Source of the DNA: Globicephala melas
Taxonomy: Eukaryota; Chordata; Mammalia; Artiodactyla; Delphinidae
Length of the DNA: 64,000 bases
NCBI RefSeq assembly: GCF_963455315.2
Contig: NC_083331.1
Location: 30,348,668 to 30,412,667 of the forward strand
Direction of reading: 5' to 3'
How positions within the stretch are numbered: position 1 is the stretch's first letter; every line of letters starts with the position of its first letter. The notes under the pieces were generated by a model, which searched no databases, had not been told where the DNA came from, and was given only the letters and a program-made list of their open reading frames with translations. A program made the position numbers and the translations under genes. This document shows, in pieces, positions 1 through 10,195 of this stretch.

Positions 1-394
1 AGATCTTGCCACCTTGCCACCAGCTCCAGGATAAAGGAGACCATAAGAGACCATAGAGAAAATAAGTTCATATGAAAGATAATAAAAAAACACGTGAAAT
101 TATGTTTGACTATTATTACCTTTAAAGAGTACACCATGAGTAACTTAGGGAACTTTACATGTAAATGGTGAAAGAATGAAGGGCAGAGGAAAAATATCTT
201 AAACACACAACGGCCATCCCTATAAAAGCATAGTCACATCAAGGTCAAACAATGAGATCAATCTTATTAATGATTTCTCCTCCAAGGATTCAGTCAATTA
301 AGCAAATCTGCATTAGAGTTTTATTTATTGAGCTAGCATTGATTTTTAAATCTAATAATTCTAGCCCTAAATTCTTTTTATGAGCTTTTTTTAA
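1..394. other. unassigned AT-rich DNA
   Basis: No gene, clear repeat or RNA was recognised here. The sequence is AT-rich without simple repeats and leads into an old L1. Confidence 0.5.
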
Positions 395-2510
395 AGTTGT
401 TTTTTCTTGAAGGGCAACATTAATGAAGAAAAGTATACAAATTATAAGCATTCTGTCTAGTAATTTTTTACAAAGTTACTACATTCATATAACCACTAAC
501 AAGACTAAGAACACAGGATATTAAATAGACTTCAGAAGCCTCCCTCCCTTGTGCCTCTGTACTGTTAAAACCCTTCCTGCATTAGCTAACTGCTATTCTG
601 ACTTCTAATGTCATAAATTGTTTGACTGTTATCAATCTTTATGTGTTGAATTGCATATACACTTTTTCTTGCCTGTCTTTCACTAACCAACAGTATAGGA
701 TATTCTTGCCTGTTGTTGCATAAAATAGTTTATCAATTTTCTTTGCAGCATAGTGTTCTGCTTTGTAAACATACTACAATTGCTGCATTTTACAGCTGAT
801 GGACAGTTGGGTAAAACATAATTTGGAATGATTATAAATACCACTATTATAACACACACTTATATATGTCTTTGGAGACTCAGGTATATTCATTCCTATC
901 ATGAGAATACAGAGAAGTGGAATTCATGGATTGCAGTGACACACCCATTTAGCTTTAATATCAGTTTTTCAAAGCAGCTGTTCCAATTTGTATACCTACC
1001 GGCAGGGTATGAGAGTTCCAGTTGCTCTAGTTTAGCACTAATTCTTCTTCTTCTTCTTCTTCTTTTAATGGTAGTCTTTCTGGTGAGTGTGTATTGGTAA
1101 CTTGCAATTTTCATATTAAGTAATCTTTGCCTAAGCCAAAATCATAAAAAGTCCTATATTAACTTCTTGAAGATTTCTTTTTTTTACATTTGATGTTTAC
1201 TTTCTTAATCCATGTATAATTGATATTTGTATAGCTAGAGAGGTAAGAGTCAAGAATATTTTTTTCCCACATTGATACCAACTTGGCCAGCACCATTTAT
1301 TTCAACAACCATCCTTTTGTCACTGCATTGCAGTGTTGTATATCAAAAATTTGATAACAAATACATATAGGATTTCTTTTTCTGGGCTCTATTTTGTTAT
1401 AGTTTTATATTTTTCTTCCTTGTTACCCTGTTACTTGTACAACTGACATTGTAATAAGTCCTGATATGTGATGGAACACATTCTCCAGATTCATTATTCT
1501 CTTTCAAGATACTCTTGTCTGTTCTTGGGCATTACAATTCCATATAAATTAAGAGTTATTTTGCCAATTTTGGAAAACATTTCTCAGATACTGATCGGTT
1601 GTTCACTGAAAATATATATGAATTTAAGGGGATTTAACATTTTATTATATTGTGAATACTAATAAATAGAGGTCTTGAAATCTTTTGTTACATTAACTCC
1701 TAGGTATTTGATGCATATTATTTATTAAACATTCTGTTTGTTGTTGTATGTAGATATAAAATTGGTATTCATTATGTTGGTTTTGTGTGCAATAAAATTC
1801 TCAAGTTCAGCTACTTATTCTAACAGTTTATCTCTAGATTATTTTGATTTTCTGCTTAAACAATCATATTGTATCAAAATAATTATTTTTTAAAAAAATT
1901 CTTCCTGTCTAATCATTATGCTGTTTATTTTGCTTTCCTTAATGCATTAGAAAGGTCCTGCTAGTATTGTGATGAATAAAACTATTGATAGTGGTCATTC
2001 TGTCTCATTTCTAAATTAAGGGGGAAAGATATCATCACCTCACCATTAAAAAGTGATGCTTTACATATTTTTGTAGATGACTTATCAGATTAAAGAAAGT
2101 CTCAACATTTTTTGCAACATTAATTTTCATAGGCTAAGCCAATGTATTTTTCAAATAATTTTAAGATATTATGATATTTTATCTTTTTAATGTATTGCTA
2201 TATTTTATTTGCTAATATTTTGTTTAGATTTTTTGAATCTTTGTTCATAGTTTTTGCATCTTTGTTGCATCTTTATTTATCTTATGTTTGATGAGGCCTG
2301 AATCTTCCCTTTGTTTTAATGTCTTTATCAGGCTTGGAACCAAGTTGATGACTAACTTACTTTATGGATAACTTACTTTATGGATTATTTTCTCTTTTCA
2401 TATATTCTAGAAGAATTGTATAAGATTGATATTATTTCTTATATTTTGGTGAAACTATCTGGAGTTTGCCTTGCGGGAACTTTTAAGTTATTGATTATAC
2501 CTCTTTAAGT
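395..2510 (-). mobile_element. L1M LINE, antisense, 3' portion
   Basis: Reading left to right, this runs from an old L1 3' UTR (about 395-700) into ORF2 in reverse. Recognisable landmarks are agctgatggacagttggg near 796, gagagttccagttgctc near 1011 and ccagcaccatttat near 1289, all stock antisense ORF2 phrases, and the vestigial ggactttaaattg-type region near 2480. The element is heavily mutated with many indels and no open ORF2 frame. It is interrupted at 2511 by an LTR and resumes at 3025. The divergence points to an old mammalian L1M subfamily; the exact subfamily cannot be named by eye. Confidence 0.8.
1039..1065. repeat. (TTC)n microsatellite
   Basis: Seven or so TTC units lie inside the L1M copy. 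A short low-complexity tract. Confidence 0.85.
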
Positions 2511-3020
2511 TGGTGCAAGAGAAGGAAATATTTCTTCCCAGGATGCCAAATGAGGGTCCTTGGCTTTGTACAGAAAGAATTCAAGAACTAGACAAAATAA
2601 AGTAAAAGCTAGTTTATTTAGAGAGATACACATCCCATAAGCAGAATGTGGAGTGTCTCATATGGTGAGAGCTGCCCCAGGTATTGGAATAGTAGTTTTT
2701 ATGGGCTGGGTAATTTCATAGGCTAATGAGTAGGAGGAATATACTTCTTAAGGGGCAGGGATTTCTAGAAGTTGGGACATTGCACACGTTTTGGCCTTTT
2801 ATGGTCAGCCCCAGAACTGTCATAACATGAGGGGAGTGTATTTTTTAGTATTCTAGTGAAGGCATTATAAACTAAAAGGTCAATGAGCAGACCATGTAGG
2901 GTGCCTTCTTGGTGTTAGCTGGTTCCAGCTGGTTTTTGTCCTATCTGCTTTTTCTCCTCAGCTGTGCCCTCTTCTACATTCTTTTAACAGTTGTGCCCTG
3001 TCTCCTTCTTCCCTATCTCA
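2511..3020 (-). mobile_element. solo LTR of an endogenous retrovirus (class I-like), antisense
   Basis: A block of about 510 bp with TG and CA ends splits the L1M. Flanking 4-mers are aagt (2507-2510) and aagg (3021-3024), which fits a 4-bp TSD with one mutation, as expected for ERV1. On the minus strand an AATAAA signal lies at 2613-2618. Phrases such as ttatgggctgggtaatttc (about 2698-2716) and ggccttttatggtcagcc (about 2793-2810) are familiar from cetartiodactyl ERV1 LTRs. The L1 alignment stops just before and resumes just after, so the insertion is younger than the L1. No internal retroviral sequence is attached, so it is a solo LTR made by LTR-LTR recombination. Confidence 0.75.
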
Positions 3021-3024
3021 AAGG

Positions 3025-3345
3025 GACATAGGATTATTCAGATTTTATATTTCTTCTTCAGTCTGTTTTGGTGAGCAATATTGTCTATGGAATTTACCCA
3101 TTTCCTTTAACTTTTCAATATTATTAGGCAAAGAATTGTTAATCATATTCTATTGTGAGTTTAATCTCTGTAGACTTCATAGTGGTATTCCTTTTTTTTC
3201 CCTACTATAGATATTTAATTTTTCCCTTTTTTAAAAATAATTTTTGTAAAGATTTATCAAACCAACTTCTGTTTCTGTGATTTAGTGTGATATGTTTGTT
3301 TTTTATTTCATTAGCTTTCTTTCTTTAACCTTAATAGGAAAATTC
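3025..3345 (-). mobile_element. L1M LINE, antisense, continuation
   Basis: The L1M interrupted at 2510 resumes with ataggattattcagatttt, the expected next ORF2 segment in reverse. It fades out near 3345. It has no open frame and has decayed to the same degree as the left part. Confidence 0.75.
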
Positions 3346-3384
3346 ATCAATGTTGAATAAACCAAAAACAATATTATATTCTGC

Positions 3385-4215
3385 AAGAAATGGTGGAGAT
3401 AAATGCCGTCCTTAAGGATGTATGTAGCGATAGTGGACTCATTATATCTTGGTTTGATTTATTTCCTGCCCCTGCAGAACCAGATGGACCCTAGAGGATG
3501 ACTGTAGACTACCTCAAGCTCATTCCATAGTAGCTCCAGTCACAACCACTGTAACAGATCCAGTATGTTTCCTAGAGCAGTTTAGTAAGACCCCAGATAC
3601 ATAATGTGCAGCCATTCATTCGATGGATGCATTCTTTTCTATCCTAATCAAAAAAGTGTTAAAAGCAGGTTTCACTCACATAAAAAGGACAATAATATAT
3701 ACTTACAGTTTTACTCCAGGGCTATGAAAATTCTCCCACCATTGTTCATAACATAGACTAAAGACATATGGACTATCTTGACAATCTCAGAATATCACAT
3801 TGACTCACTGTATCAATTATATTCATTAGGCTGAATGAGAAAGAAGTGACTAGTAGCCCGGAGAACTTGATAAGACACATGCATTCCTAAGGGTAAGAAA
3901 TAAACCTGGTAAAGATTCAGGGGTGTGTCACATCCATAAATATTTAAGTGTCTGTTGATCATGGGAGTGCCACAATATCACTTTCAAATTAAAAGATAAT
4001 TATTAAATCTTACAGCTCCTAAAAAAAAAAAAAAAAAAAAGCATAACATTAAGTATGCCTCTTCAGATTTTAGAACCAGTTTGTTCCTTCTGTAGGGATA
4101 CTTATCTGCCCAATATGCTAGGTGACATAAAAATCTGCCAGCTTTGAATGGAGCCCAGAGCAGAAGAATACTTTGCATCAGGTCCAAAGTATGGTATAAG
4201 CAATACTTTACCATC
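3385..4215 (+). pseudogene. ERVL endogenous retrovirus pol remnant, reverse transcriptase part
   Basis: This is sense-oriented ERVL (class III) pol. RT landmarks are the segment around ccagatggaccctagagga (3481-3499), aaggacaataatatatac (about 3685-3702) and a block near 3810. At the expected catalytic YxDD position the codons read Tyr, Ile, His, then stop (3818-3829), so the active-site aspartates are gone. Many other stops and indels are present. The region continues to 4215, where an LTR interrupts it, and resumes at 4559. ERVL is an old mammal-wide family without a functional env. This copy cannot code for anything. Confidence 0.82.
4021..4040. repeat. A20 homopolymer
   Basis: A run of 20 adenines within the ERVL remnant. 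It may be an expanded A tract or the tail of an insertion too small to identify. Confidence 0.8.
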
Positions 4216-4558
4216 TGCAAAAAAATTAATAAACCAAAACCTTAATTAAATAGAGTTGGGAGACAATAAGGGGAACTCTCACACCCTGCTGTAATAGCAG
4301 AGCCCAACAGGAAGAAGAAAGACTCCTCTTCTTTCCTAGCAAGGACTCAGCCAATAGAAAGCCATGACTCCTTGTTTATCATAGCCCCCTCAACTTCCCT
4401 TTTCTCTCTCTAAAAGCATTCTTTTACCCTTGCTGTGGGGTAACTTGGATACAGCTGGCCATGTTTTCAGACCCCAAATTGCAATTCTCTGCTGAGCCCC
4501 CCAAAAAAACCCTCTTGGCTGGAGAAATATCTGGCAGTTTATTTACTTCAGGCCAACA
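4216..4558 (+). mobile_element. solo ERV LTR inserted in ERVL pol
   Basis: A block of about 340 bp with no pol similarity sits between two ERVL segments that are adjacent in the family. It can be bounded by TG at 4216 and CA at 4558, but the TSD is not clear. LTR-like traits are the cacaccctgctgtaatagc phrase (about 4281-4299), a promoter-like central part, and a 3' part with cccaaattgcaattctctg (about 4472-4490). After that comes an A-rich motif that looks like a mutated AATAAA (about 4502-4509). It is solo and + oriented. It is probably ERV1, but the subfamily is not resolved. Confidence 0.65.
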
Positions 4559-6560
4559 CACTTGAGCCATATAATCCTCCAGACTGTACGATTTTTGAGG
4601 TATCAGTGGTGAGAAATGATGCTGTGTAGAACTTTTGATAAACTAGTGGGAGAACCACAATCCATGGGTTCTGGAGCAAGGCTACTAGTGGAAGAATTAC
4701 TCTGGAGCAAGACCATGCCATCTGTAGTGGAAAATAATACATCTTTAAAAAAAGAAAACAATGTATTTGTGCTTCTGGGCCTTGATTATCATGAGTGAGG
4801 TCCTGTCAGACCCATAAAGACATAAGATTAAGGAGGTCCACATACAATTCATTGTATGCTGGAAGTTATCTATCTAAGATTAAGTACTAGCTGGATCAGG
4901 GGCCATAAGCAAGCTGCATATGCAGCCTGGACCCACTGTTGTATCAGCACCTTTCCATCTGTTCAGGCCTATGACCAGATGAAAAGGACTTATGATCAGA
5001 AGAAAGAGGAGGATTATGCCCCATCTTGGTTTATAGTTATGTCAACTCAATATGTAGGTTTAGACTAGTTATGTATGACCATTTCACTACAGTCTCACTA
5101 AGGAGTACGTTTTTAGGCAATTATGAGGGAAAAATCCTATAACTAATCAGAACATCAAGTAGTGCACTAGCATTTATTTTTTGTATAAATAAGTGGCCCC
5201 AAATTAGAATATACACAGATTCATGAGCAGTGGCAAAATGGCTTGGAAAGCTGATCATAGACCCAAAAGGGAAAAGACAGGAAGGTAAGGATAAGGAAAC
5301 CTGATGTGGAGGTTTATGGGTATAGCCATGAAATCGGAAAAGAACTGTGAAGATCTTTACCCACCACAAAGAGCATCCATTGTAGAAAGGGCACTAAACA
5401 AAAATATACAGCAAATAACCCAGCCAGTTGGTATCAGTCAGTTTTTATCTTTGTATCCATGACTGGAATGATGGGTGCAGAAATGAAGTGGCCACAAAGG
5501 CACAAATGGAGGCTAAGCACAGACCCCAAAGCATGAATTGATCTAGCTGCTATCATCACAGAATGTTAAACTTGCCGTCAATGGGGAATTATGTTAAGTT
5601 CTCAATATGGCACACTTTCTTGAAAAAACCAACAATTTACTTGTTGGTAAGCTGGCTGCTTTGGGTCTCTTGCATCTTGTAAAGACCGGAGGTTTCTTCT
5701 CACAGGATACATACATATTCCATATATGAGTTTGCCTTTCCTGACTTCAGGCCCTGTCCTCAATTAGCAACATTATCCAGGGTCTTATTGAGTGTTTGAT
5801 CCACAAGCATGAGATCCCACATAATATCATATTGGGCTAGGAGTTAGTTAAAAGGGAAGCAAGAGTAGGCCCACAACCTCAAGATTCACTGGTTAGATTA
5901 TGTATCTCCTGGTTTATCATGCTGACTTGATAAAATGTTGGGATAACTTGTTGAAGGCACAACTGAAGTGCCATATGGAGGAAATACTCTCTGTGAATGT
6001 GATATCATCCTACTGGATATCATATATGTATTGTACCAAAGGACTTTTTGTGGCTCCTTGTCCCCAGTATGAAGAATACGTATGTCTGAGTCCAAGCAGT
6101 GGAAAGAGGAATGGTCACTCCCGATGACCCACTTTGGCCTCTGTAGTGTTGGTGGTCCTGGTCAAGGAGATCCAACAAGAATATCATTGAATCATATACT
6201 ACAGCTGCCAACTGAATACTTTGGTTTCCTTATTGTTCGTGGACCAGCAGTCAATAAGTAAAGTTACTTTATTAACAGCAATATTAATCCTGATCACCAG
6301 GAGGATGAAGGGACCAAGGAAGAATATGTGTGTAACACAAATGATCCACTTAGTTACTCCTTGGTAACTCCTTTCTCAGTTGTGCTGTAGATGGATGGAT
6401 AAAGTCAACCCATCCTGAAAAAGACATGCTGATCAGCAGGAGGTCAGGCCTCTCTAAGATGCAGGTTTGGGTCACACCACATGCTAAGCCATCAAGCAGA
6501 AACCTAGAATGGGTAGTGGAGTAAGGATAGAATGAGGACCCCAGACCAACTGAAGTAGTA
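4559..6560 (+). pseudogene. ERVL endogenous retrovirus pol remnant, RNase H to integrase and downstream
   Basis: The ERVL internal region continues after the nested LTR. The segments run in the family's normal order. The connection domain spans about 4590-4790. RNase H-like sequence lies around ttcatgagcagtggcaaaat (5220-5239). The integrase region includes atgagtttgcctttcctgac (about 5726-5745). A 3' segment with gcaggtttgggtcacaccac (about 6461-6480) follows. All frames are broken by stops and indels, and several segments are missing relative to a full ERVL. The remnant grades into unassigned sequence near 6560. It is a fossil with no predicted product. Confidence 0.75.
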
Positions 6561-6955
6561 GGGACTGTGGATCTTCTGACTAAACTCCCATTTCTAAACC
6601 TCCCTCCAAGATGAGAGGCCCACTGGACGAGCAGCTTCCTTGGTGTTCATGAAGAAATAGATATAAACTGTGCAAAAGTTTAACTATGGAAGAAGAGATG
6701 CATTTCCCATATACCCTTCAAGGAAGGACTTTCTTCCCAAGCATGGGGACCATTGGCAGCAAATACCTCCTAGAGATCAGCTCTGTCAGTTTCTGCTTTA
6801 CCTTCAGAGAATCAGCAAACCAAAGATTACACCTGTCCTGCAGCAGCCCACAATCAGTGAAAAAATAATGCAGGGGTAGAGATCCCAACTATTTTGGTTT
6901 GAGGCAGAACATGATTACCAATCATTTCTTACTCAAGAACTTCTCGCTTTGTTGT
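6561..6955. other. unassigned; possible ERVL 3' tail
   Basis: This follows the ERVL remnant directly and has similar base composition, so it may be its 3' end. No LTR boundary was recognised. Confidence 0.35.
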
Positions 6956-6956
6956 G

Positions 6957-7027
6957 CAACAGAAACTAACACAGTATTGTGAAGCAATTATACTCCAATA
7001 AAGATCTATTAAACAAACAAACAGAAA
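6957..7027 (+). mobile_element. L1 3' end, extremely 5'-truncated
   Basis: A stretch of about 50 bp from cagaaactaacacagtat to actccaataaagat matches the terminal 3' UTR of cetartiodactyl L1, including AATAAA. It is followed by an A-rich aaacaaacaaac tail. Orientation is sense. Confidence 0.8.
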
Positions 7028-7091
7028 AGGAAAAGACAACCTATGGAAGGGGAGAAAATACTTGTGTATCATACATCTGCTAAGAGGTCAA
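7028..7091 (+). mobile_element. short L1 ORF2 fragment
   Basis: The sequence around caacctatggaaggggagaa resembles the C-terminal part of L1 ORF2 in sense orientation. It is only about 60 bp. It is cut off on the right by a Tigger-like end. Confidence 0.5.
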
Positions 7092-7190
7092 TACAGCATA
7101 CCTTGAAGATATTTCAGGTTCAGTTCCAGACGACTGTAATAAAACAAATATTGCAATAACATGAGTCACAAGAAAAAAAAAAAAAAACAA
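7092..7190. mobile_element. Tigger-type DNA transposon end
   Basis: The segment from cagcataccttgaagat through ggttcagttccagacgac to gcaataacatgagtcac matches the terminal part of Tigger1 (Tc1/mariner, pogo group). It ends in an A-run (about 7171-7186). Only one end is seen and there is no transposase sequence. This is an old eutherian fossil. Confidence 0.75.
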
Positions 7191-7427
7191 AACACCTTGC
7201 TGGGCTGAATAATGTTTTGCCCAGACTGCATTGCATTTTGATGATCTCCTCTGATATTTACTGTACCACAACTTTCCTTTCACAGGTATTGATCCTTATC
7301 AGTATCTTGCACCCCAAATTTTAGTGTCTGTCTCTGAAGAACCTAAGGTACAATGCTTTGGATCCATGAAATTACCAACATTTCTAAGCCTCTTCTCTCA
7401 AAATACGCAAAATCTGCCTCTTCTTGA
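7191..7427. other. unassigned DNA
   Basis: About 240 bp of complex sequence between the Tigger end and a SINE. Nothing was recognised. Confidence 0.4.
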
Positions 7428-7674
7428 CTTTTTTTTAAATTTAATTTATTTATTCATTGGCTGTGTTGGATCTCCATTGCAGCGCGTGGGCTTCTCATTG
7501 TGGTGGCCTCTCTTGTTGTGGAGCACGGGCTCTAGGCACGCAGGCCTCAGTAGTTGTGGTGTACAGGCTCAGCTGCTCCGCGGCATGTGGGATCTTCCCA
7601 GACCAGAGATTGAACCCGTGTCCCCTGCATTGGCAGGTGGGCTCCCAACCACTGCACCAGCGGGAAAGTCCCTT
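7428..7674 (-). mobile_element. CHR-type SINE (CHR-2-like), antisense
   Basis: Read on the minus strand, this starts gggactttcccgctggtgc and has the tRNA-derived head, a central region and an A/T-rich tail (7430-7455). The phrases ggctctaggcacgcaggc and gtgggatcttcccagacc are typical of the CHR-2 group. Sequence divergence from CHR-1 suggests an older subfamily. The 120-residue open frame at 7324-7686 lies almost wholly in this SINE and is not a gene. Confidence 0.88.
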
Positions 7675-7699
7675 GAGTTTTCTTAATGCCACTTACAGG

Positions 7700-7713
7700 T
7701 TAGCAAATATTTT
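7700..7713. repeat. target-site duplication, left copy (ttagcaaatatttt)
   Basis: A 14-bp direct repeat identical to 9147-9160. The two copies frame the L1 at 7714-9146. Confidence 0.88.
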
Positions 7714-9146
7714 TTTTTATTATTTTTATTGAGGTATAGTTGACTTACAAGATTATGTTAGATTCAGGTATAAAATATAGTGATTCAATGTTTTTATACA
7801 TTATCTCCATATAAATTTACTATAAAATATTGGCTATATTCCCTGTGCTATATGTTACATCCTTTTATCTTATTTATTTTATACCTAGTAGATTGTTTTT
7901 CTTAATCTCTTTTACTTATCTTGCCTATCTCCCCATCACTCTCCCCACCAGTAACCACTAGTTTGTTCTCTGCATCTATGAGTCTCTTTCTGTTTTGTAA
8001 TATTCATTTGTTTTGTTTTTTAGATTCCACATAACAGTGAAAACACACAGTATTTGTCTTATTAAGTCTGACATTTTTATTAAATATAATACCCTCCAGG
8101 TTCATCCATGTTGTTGTCAATGGCAAAATTTCATTCTTTTTAAGCCTGAGTAATATACCATTTTGTATATATACCACGTCTTTATCCATTCATCTGTTGA
8201 TGGACACTTAAGTTGCTTTCATATATTGGCTATTGTAAATAATGCCACTATGAACATGGGGGTGCATATATCTTTTCAAATTAGTGTTTTCATTTCTTGG
8301 ATATATAGCCAGGAATGGAATTGCTGGATCATATTTTTCTATTTTTAATTTTTTAAGTTCTATTTTTAATTTTTCAAGGAACATGCATATTGTTTTCCAT
8401 AGTGATTATTCTATCTTCCAGGTCACTTATGTATTCTTCTTTTTCACATAATCTGCTGTTGGGGCCTGAGGGATTGGAGCCACACTTCTGAGCCGGCTCT
8501 GGACCTCTACTCTGACTAGATGCAGGGCTGTGGCCTGAGCTGGCTCTGCTTCTTGCCCTGTGCATGCAGGCATGTTGGCAAAGGTGGTCTCCACCTTAGC
8601 AGGAAAAGTGCAGAAACAGGAGGGGCTGGAGCAGGAGCTTGGCACAGTCTGGGGTGTGCACTGGGGCAGTCCTAACAGGCCAGCCAGAGCAACAGGCAGT
8701 GTTTGGTCTGCTGTCCCTCTGCTGGGCCTGGGAGCAAGCAAGTCTGTGCATGCTCTTCTTAAGAGCAGAGTCCCTTCTTCTTACAGCTTTCCAGTAAACC
8801 CCACTGGTTTTCAAGCCAGCTAAGAGGCTTTCTTCCCAGTGTTAAGCCCCATGGCCATTGTGCCTAATATAGGGCATATATTGCTCCTTAGGGAAAATCC
8901 CCAAGCCTGTAATATCCCTCCTCCTCTTCGGGGTCACCCACTGGGCGTGACTAGATTGCTTCTCTTTACCTCCTACCAGACTCCATGTGGCTCTTTCTTT
9001 ACAGTTTTGGTTATAGAAGAGCCATTCTGCTAGTCTCCAGGTCATTTTCAGTGAGAGTTTTTTCGTATGTAGTTGTAGTTTTGATGTGTTTGTGGGAGGA
9101 AGTAAGCTCAGGGTCTTCCTGCTCCACCATCTTGATTCTACCCAGA
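7714..9146 (-). mobile_element. L1 LINE, antisense, both ends present, centre missing
   Basis: The left end is the L1 3' end in reverse: T-run, then 3' UTR (about 7720-8000), then ORF2 C-terminus to about 8405, with ccattcatctgttgatgg near 8187. At 8405-8410 the sequence jumps to a short ORF1 coiled-coil segment (8410-8462). It then enters a GC-richer 5' UTR that ends at 9146 with caccatcttgattctacc, which is the start of the L1 transcript in reverse. About 4-5 kb of ORF1 and ORF2 is absent. Identical 14-bp TSDs flank the whole, so one insertion carried both ends, either already deleted or deleted afterwards. The small frames in 8374-9153 are 5' UTR noise. Confidence 0.85.
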
Positions 9147-9160
9147 TTAGCAAATATTTT
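9147..9160. repeat. target-site duplication, right copy (ttagcaaatatttt)
   Basis: Identical to 7700-7713. It marks the 5' boundary of the antisense L1. Confidence 0.88.
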
Positions 9161-9339
9161 GAAAGTGAAAAATGGCAGACAATGTCATTTTCCCCATAAT
9201 AAATCTTACTTCTCTCTAGGACATATTTCCCTGAAGTTCAGATTGCCTTGACTTTTTTTCCAATGCCTTTAGATACAAAATTTGTAGTTCATTTAGCTTT
9301 TTTATTCGTTCTTGGTGGGAAGATCATTCTAATTCAAGC

Positions 9340-9492
9340 TACTCTTGTTTTAATCACATCACAATTCCATAAAAAGTATTACAGACTGGATGGTTTAAAC
9401 AATAAAAATTAATTTTCTCACCTCTCTCTGAAGGCTGAAGTTTGAGGTCAGGGTGAAAGCATGGTGGTTTTTGTTGAGAACACTTTTCCTGG
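9340..9492 (-). mobile_element. MaLR (MLT1-like) LTR, antisense, left part
   Basis: The phrases attacagactggatggttt and ctctgaaggctgaagtttg match the 3' part of a MaLR LTR read in reverse. The element breaks off at 9492 and resumes at 9968. Confidence 0.75.
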
Positions 9493-9967
9493 TGTAGGGG
9501 CAGAAAGGTTTTCCCTTTCCTCCCTTCTAGTTTCTTTGGCTGCTCTGATAATTACATTGACATAAGACAGATTAACAGCAGAAAAAATAATTTTATATGT
9601 ACGGGAGTGCCATAAAATACAAGACTCTTTGATAGTTAGGTAATTGAAGTTTATGTGCCATCATGATCTAAAGAGAGGAGCTAGGGGTCTGCCTCTTCAA
9701 AGGGGAGGAAGATAATACATGGGAAGATGAGAAGAGCAAATATTTGGTAAATAAATATGTGCCATGCCATATGTCTTTTTTATATAAAAAGTTATCTCTG
9801 GTTAATAGCTCTCTTCCTGGTATAGGTCCCTTATCCAAGTTATTTTAGGCAGTTAAGGGGGAATAAAAAACTCACCCTGAATCTGCTGGGTACTGATTGT
9901 CTTCAGCTCGAAATAATCCACAGACCAAACCGGTCCATTTTTTGTTGTTATATTCTATTCTCCTTCA
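9493..9967. mobile_element. solo ERV LTR with 4-bp TSD
   Basis: A 475-bp insert begins TGTAGGGGCAG and ends CTCCTTCA. It is flanked by the perfect 4-bp repeat ctgg (9489-9492 and 9968-9971). TG/CA ends with a 4-bp TSD are the mark of an ERV1-class LTR. The host MaLR sequence is continuous if the insert is removed. No internal retroviral sequence remains. The transcriptional direction was not decided. Confidence 0.8.
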
Positions 9968-10195
9968 CTGGTTTGACGGCAGTTGTTTTCTTTCTATGTC
10001 CTCACATGGCAGAGAGAGAAAATACTCTGGTGTCTCATCTTATGAGAGCTAATCTCATCATGAGAGCCCCACCCTCATGATCTTAGCTAAACCTAATTTC
10101 CTCCCAAGGCCCTATATCCAACTGCTATCACATTGGGGGGTAGGACTTCCATACATACATTTTAAGGGGACACAATTCAGTTTGTAGCATGTCAT
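9968..10195 (-). mobile_element. MaLR (MLT1-like) LTR, antisense, right part
   Basis: The LTR resumes at ctggtttgacggcag. It contains tgtcctcacatggcaga (9998-10014) and ends with acacaattcagtttgtag, the reverse of the MaLR LTR start. Together with 9340-9492 it makes a near-complete LTR of about 380 bp. Confidence 0.78.

Noticed and set aside
3385..6560. Retroviral pol considered as a possible intact provirus
   Set aside because: All frames are broken, the RT active site is lost, and no matching paired LTRs were found at the edges.
7324..7686. 120-residue open frame, the longest in the window
   Set aside because: It lies almost entirely in an antisense CHR SINE, and the same residue pattern recurs in frames from the other CHR copies.
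8374..9153. GC-richer region with several overlapping frames, at first taken for a possible exon or CpG island
   Set aside because: It ends at the TSD of the L1 with the typical L1 transcript start, so it is L1 5' UTR.
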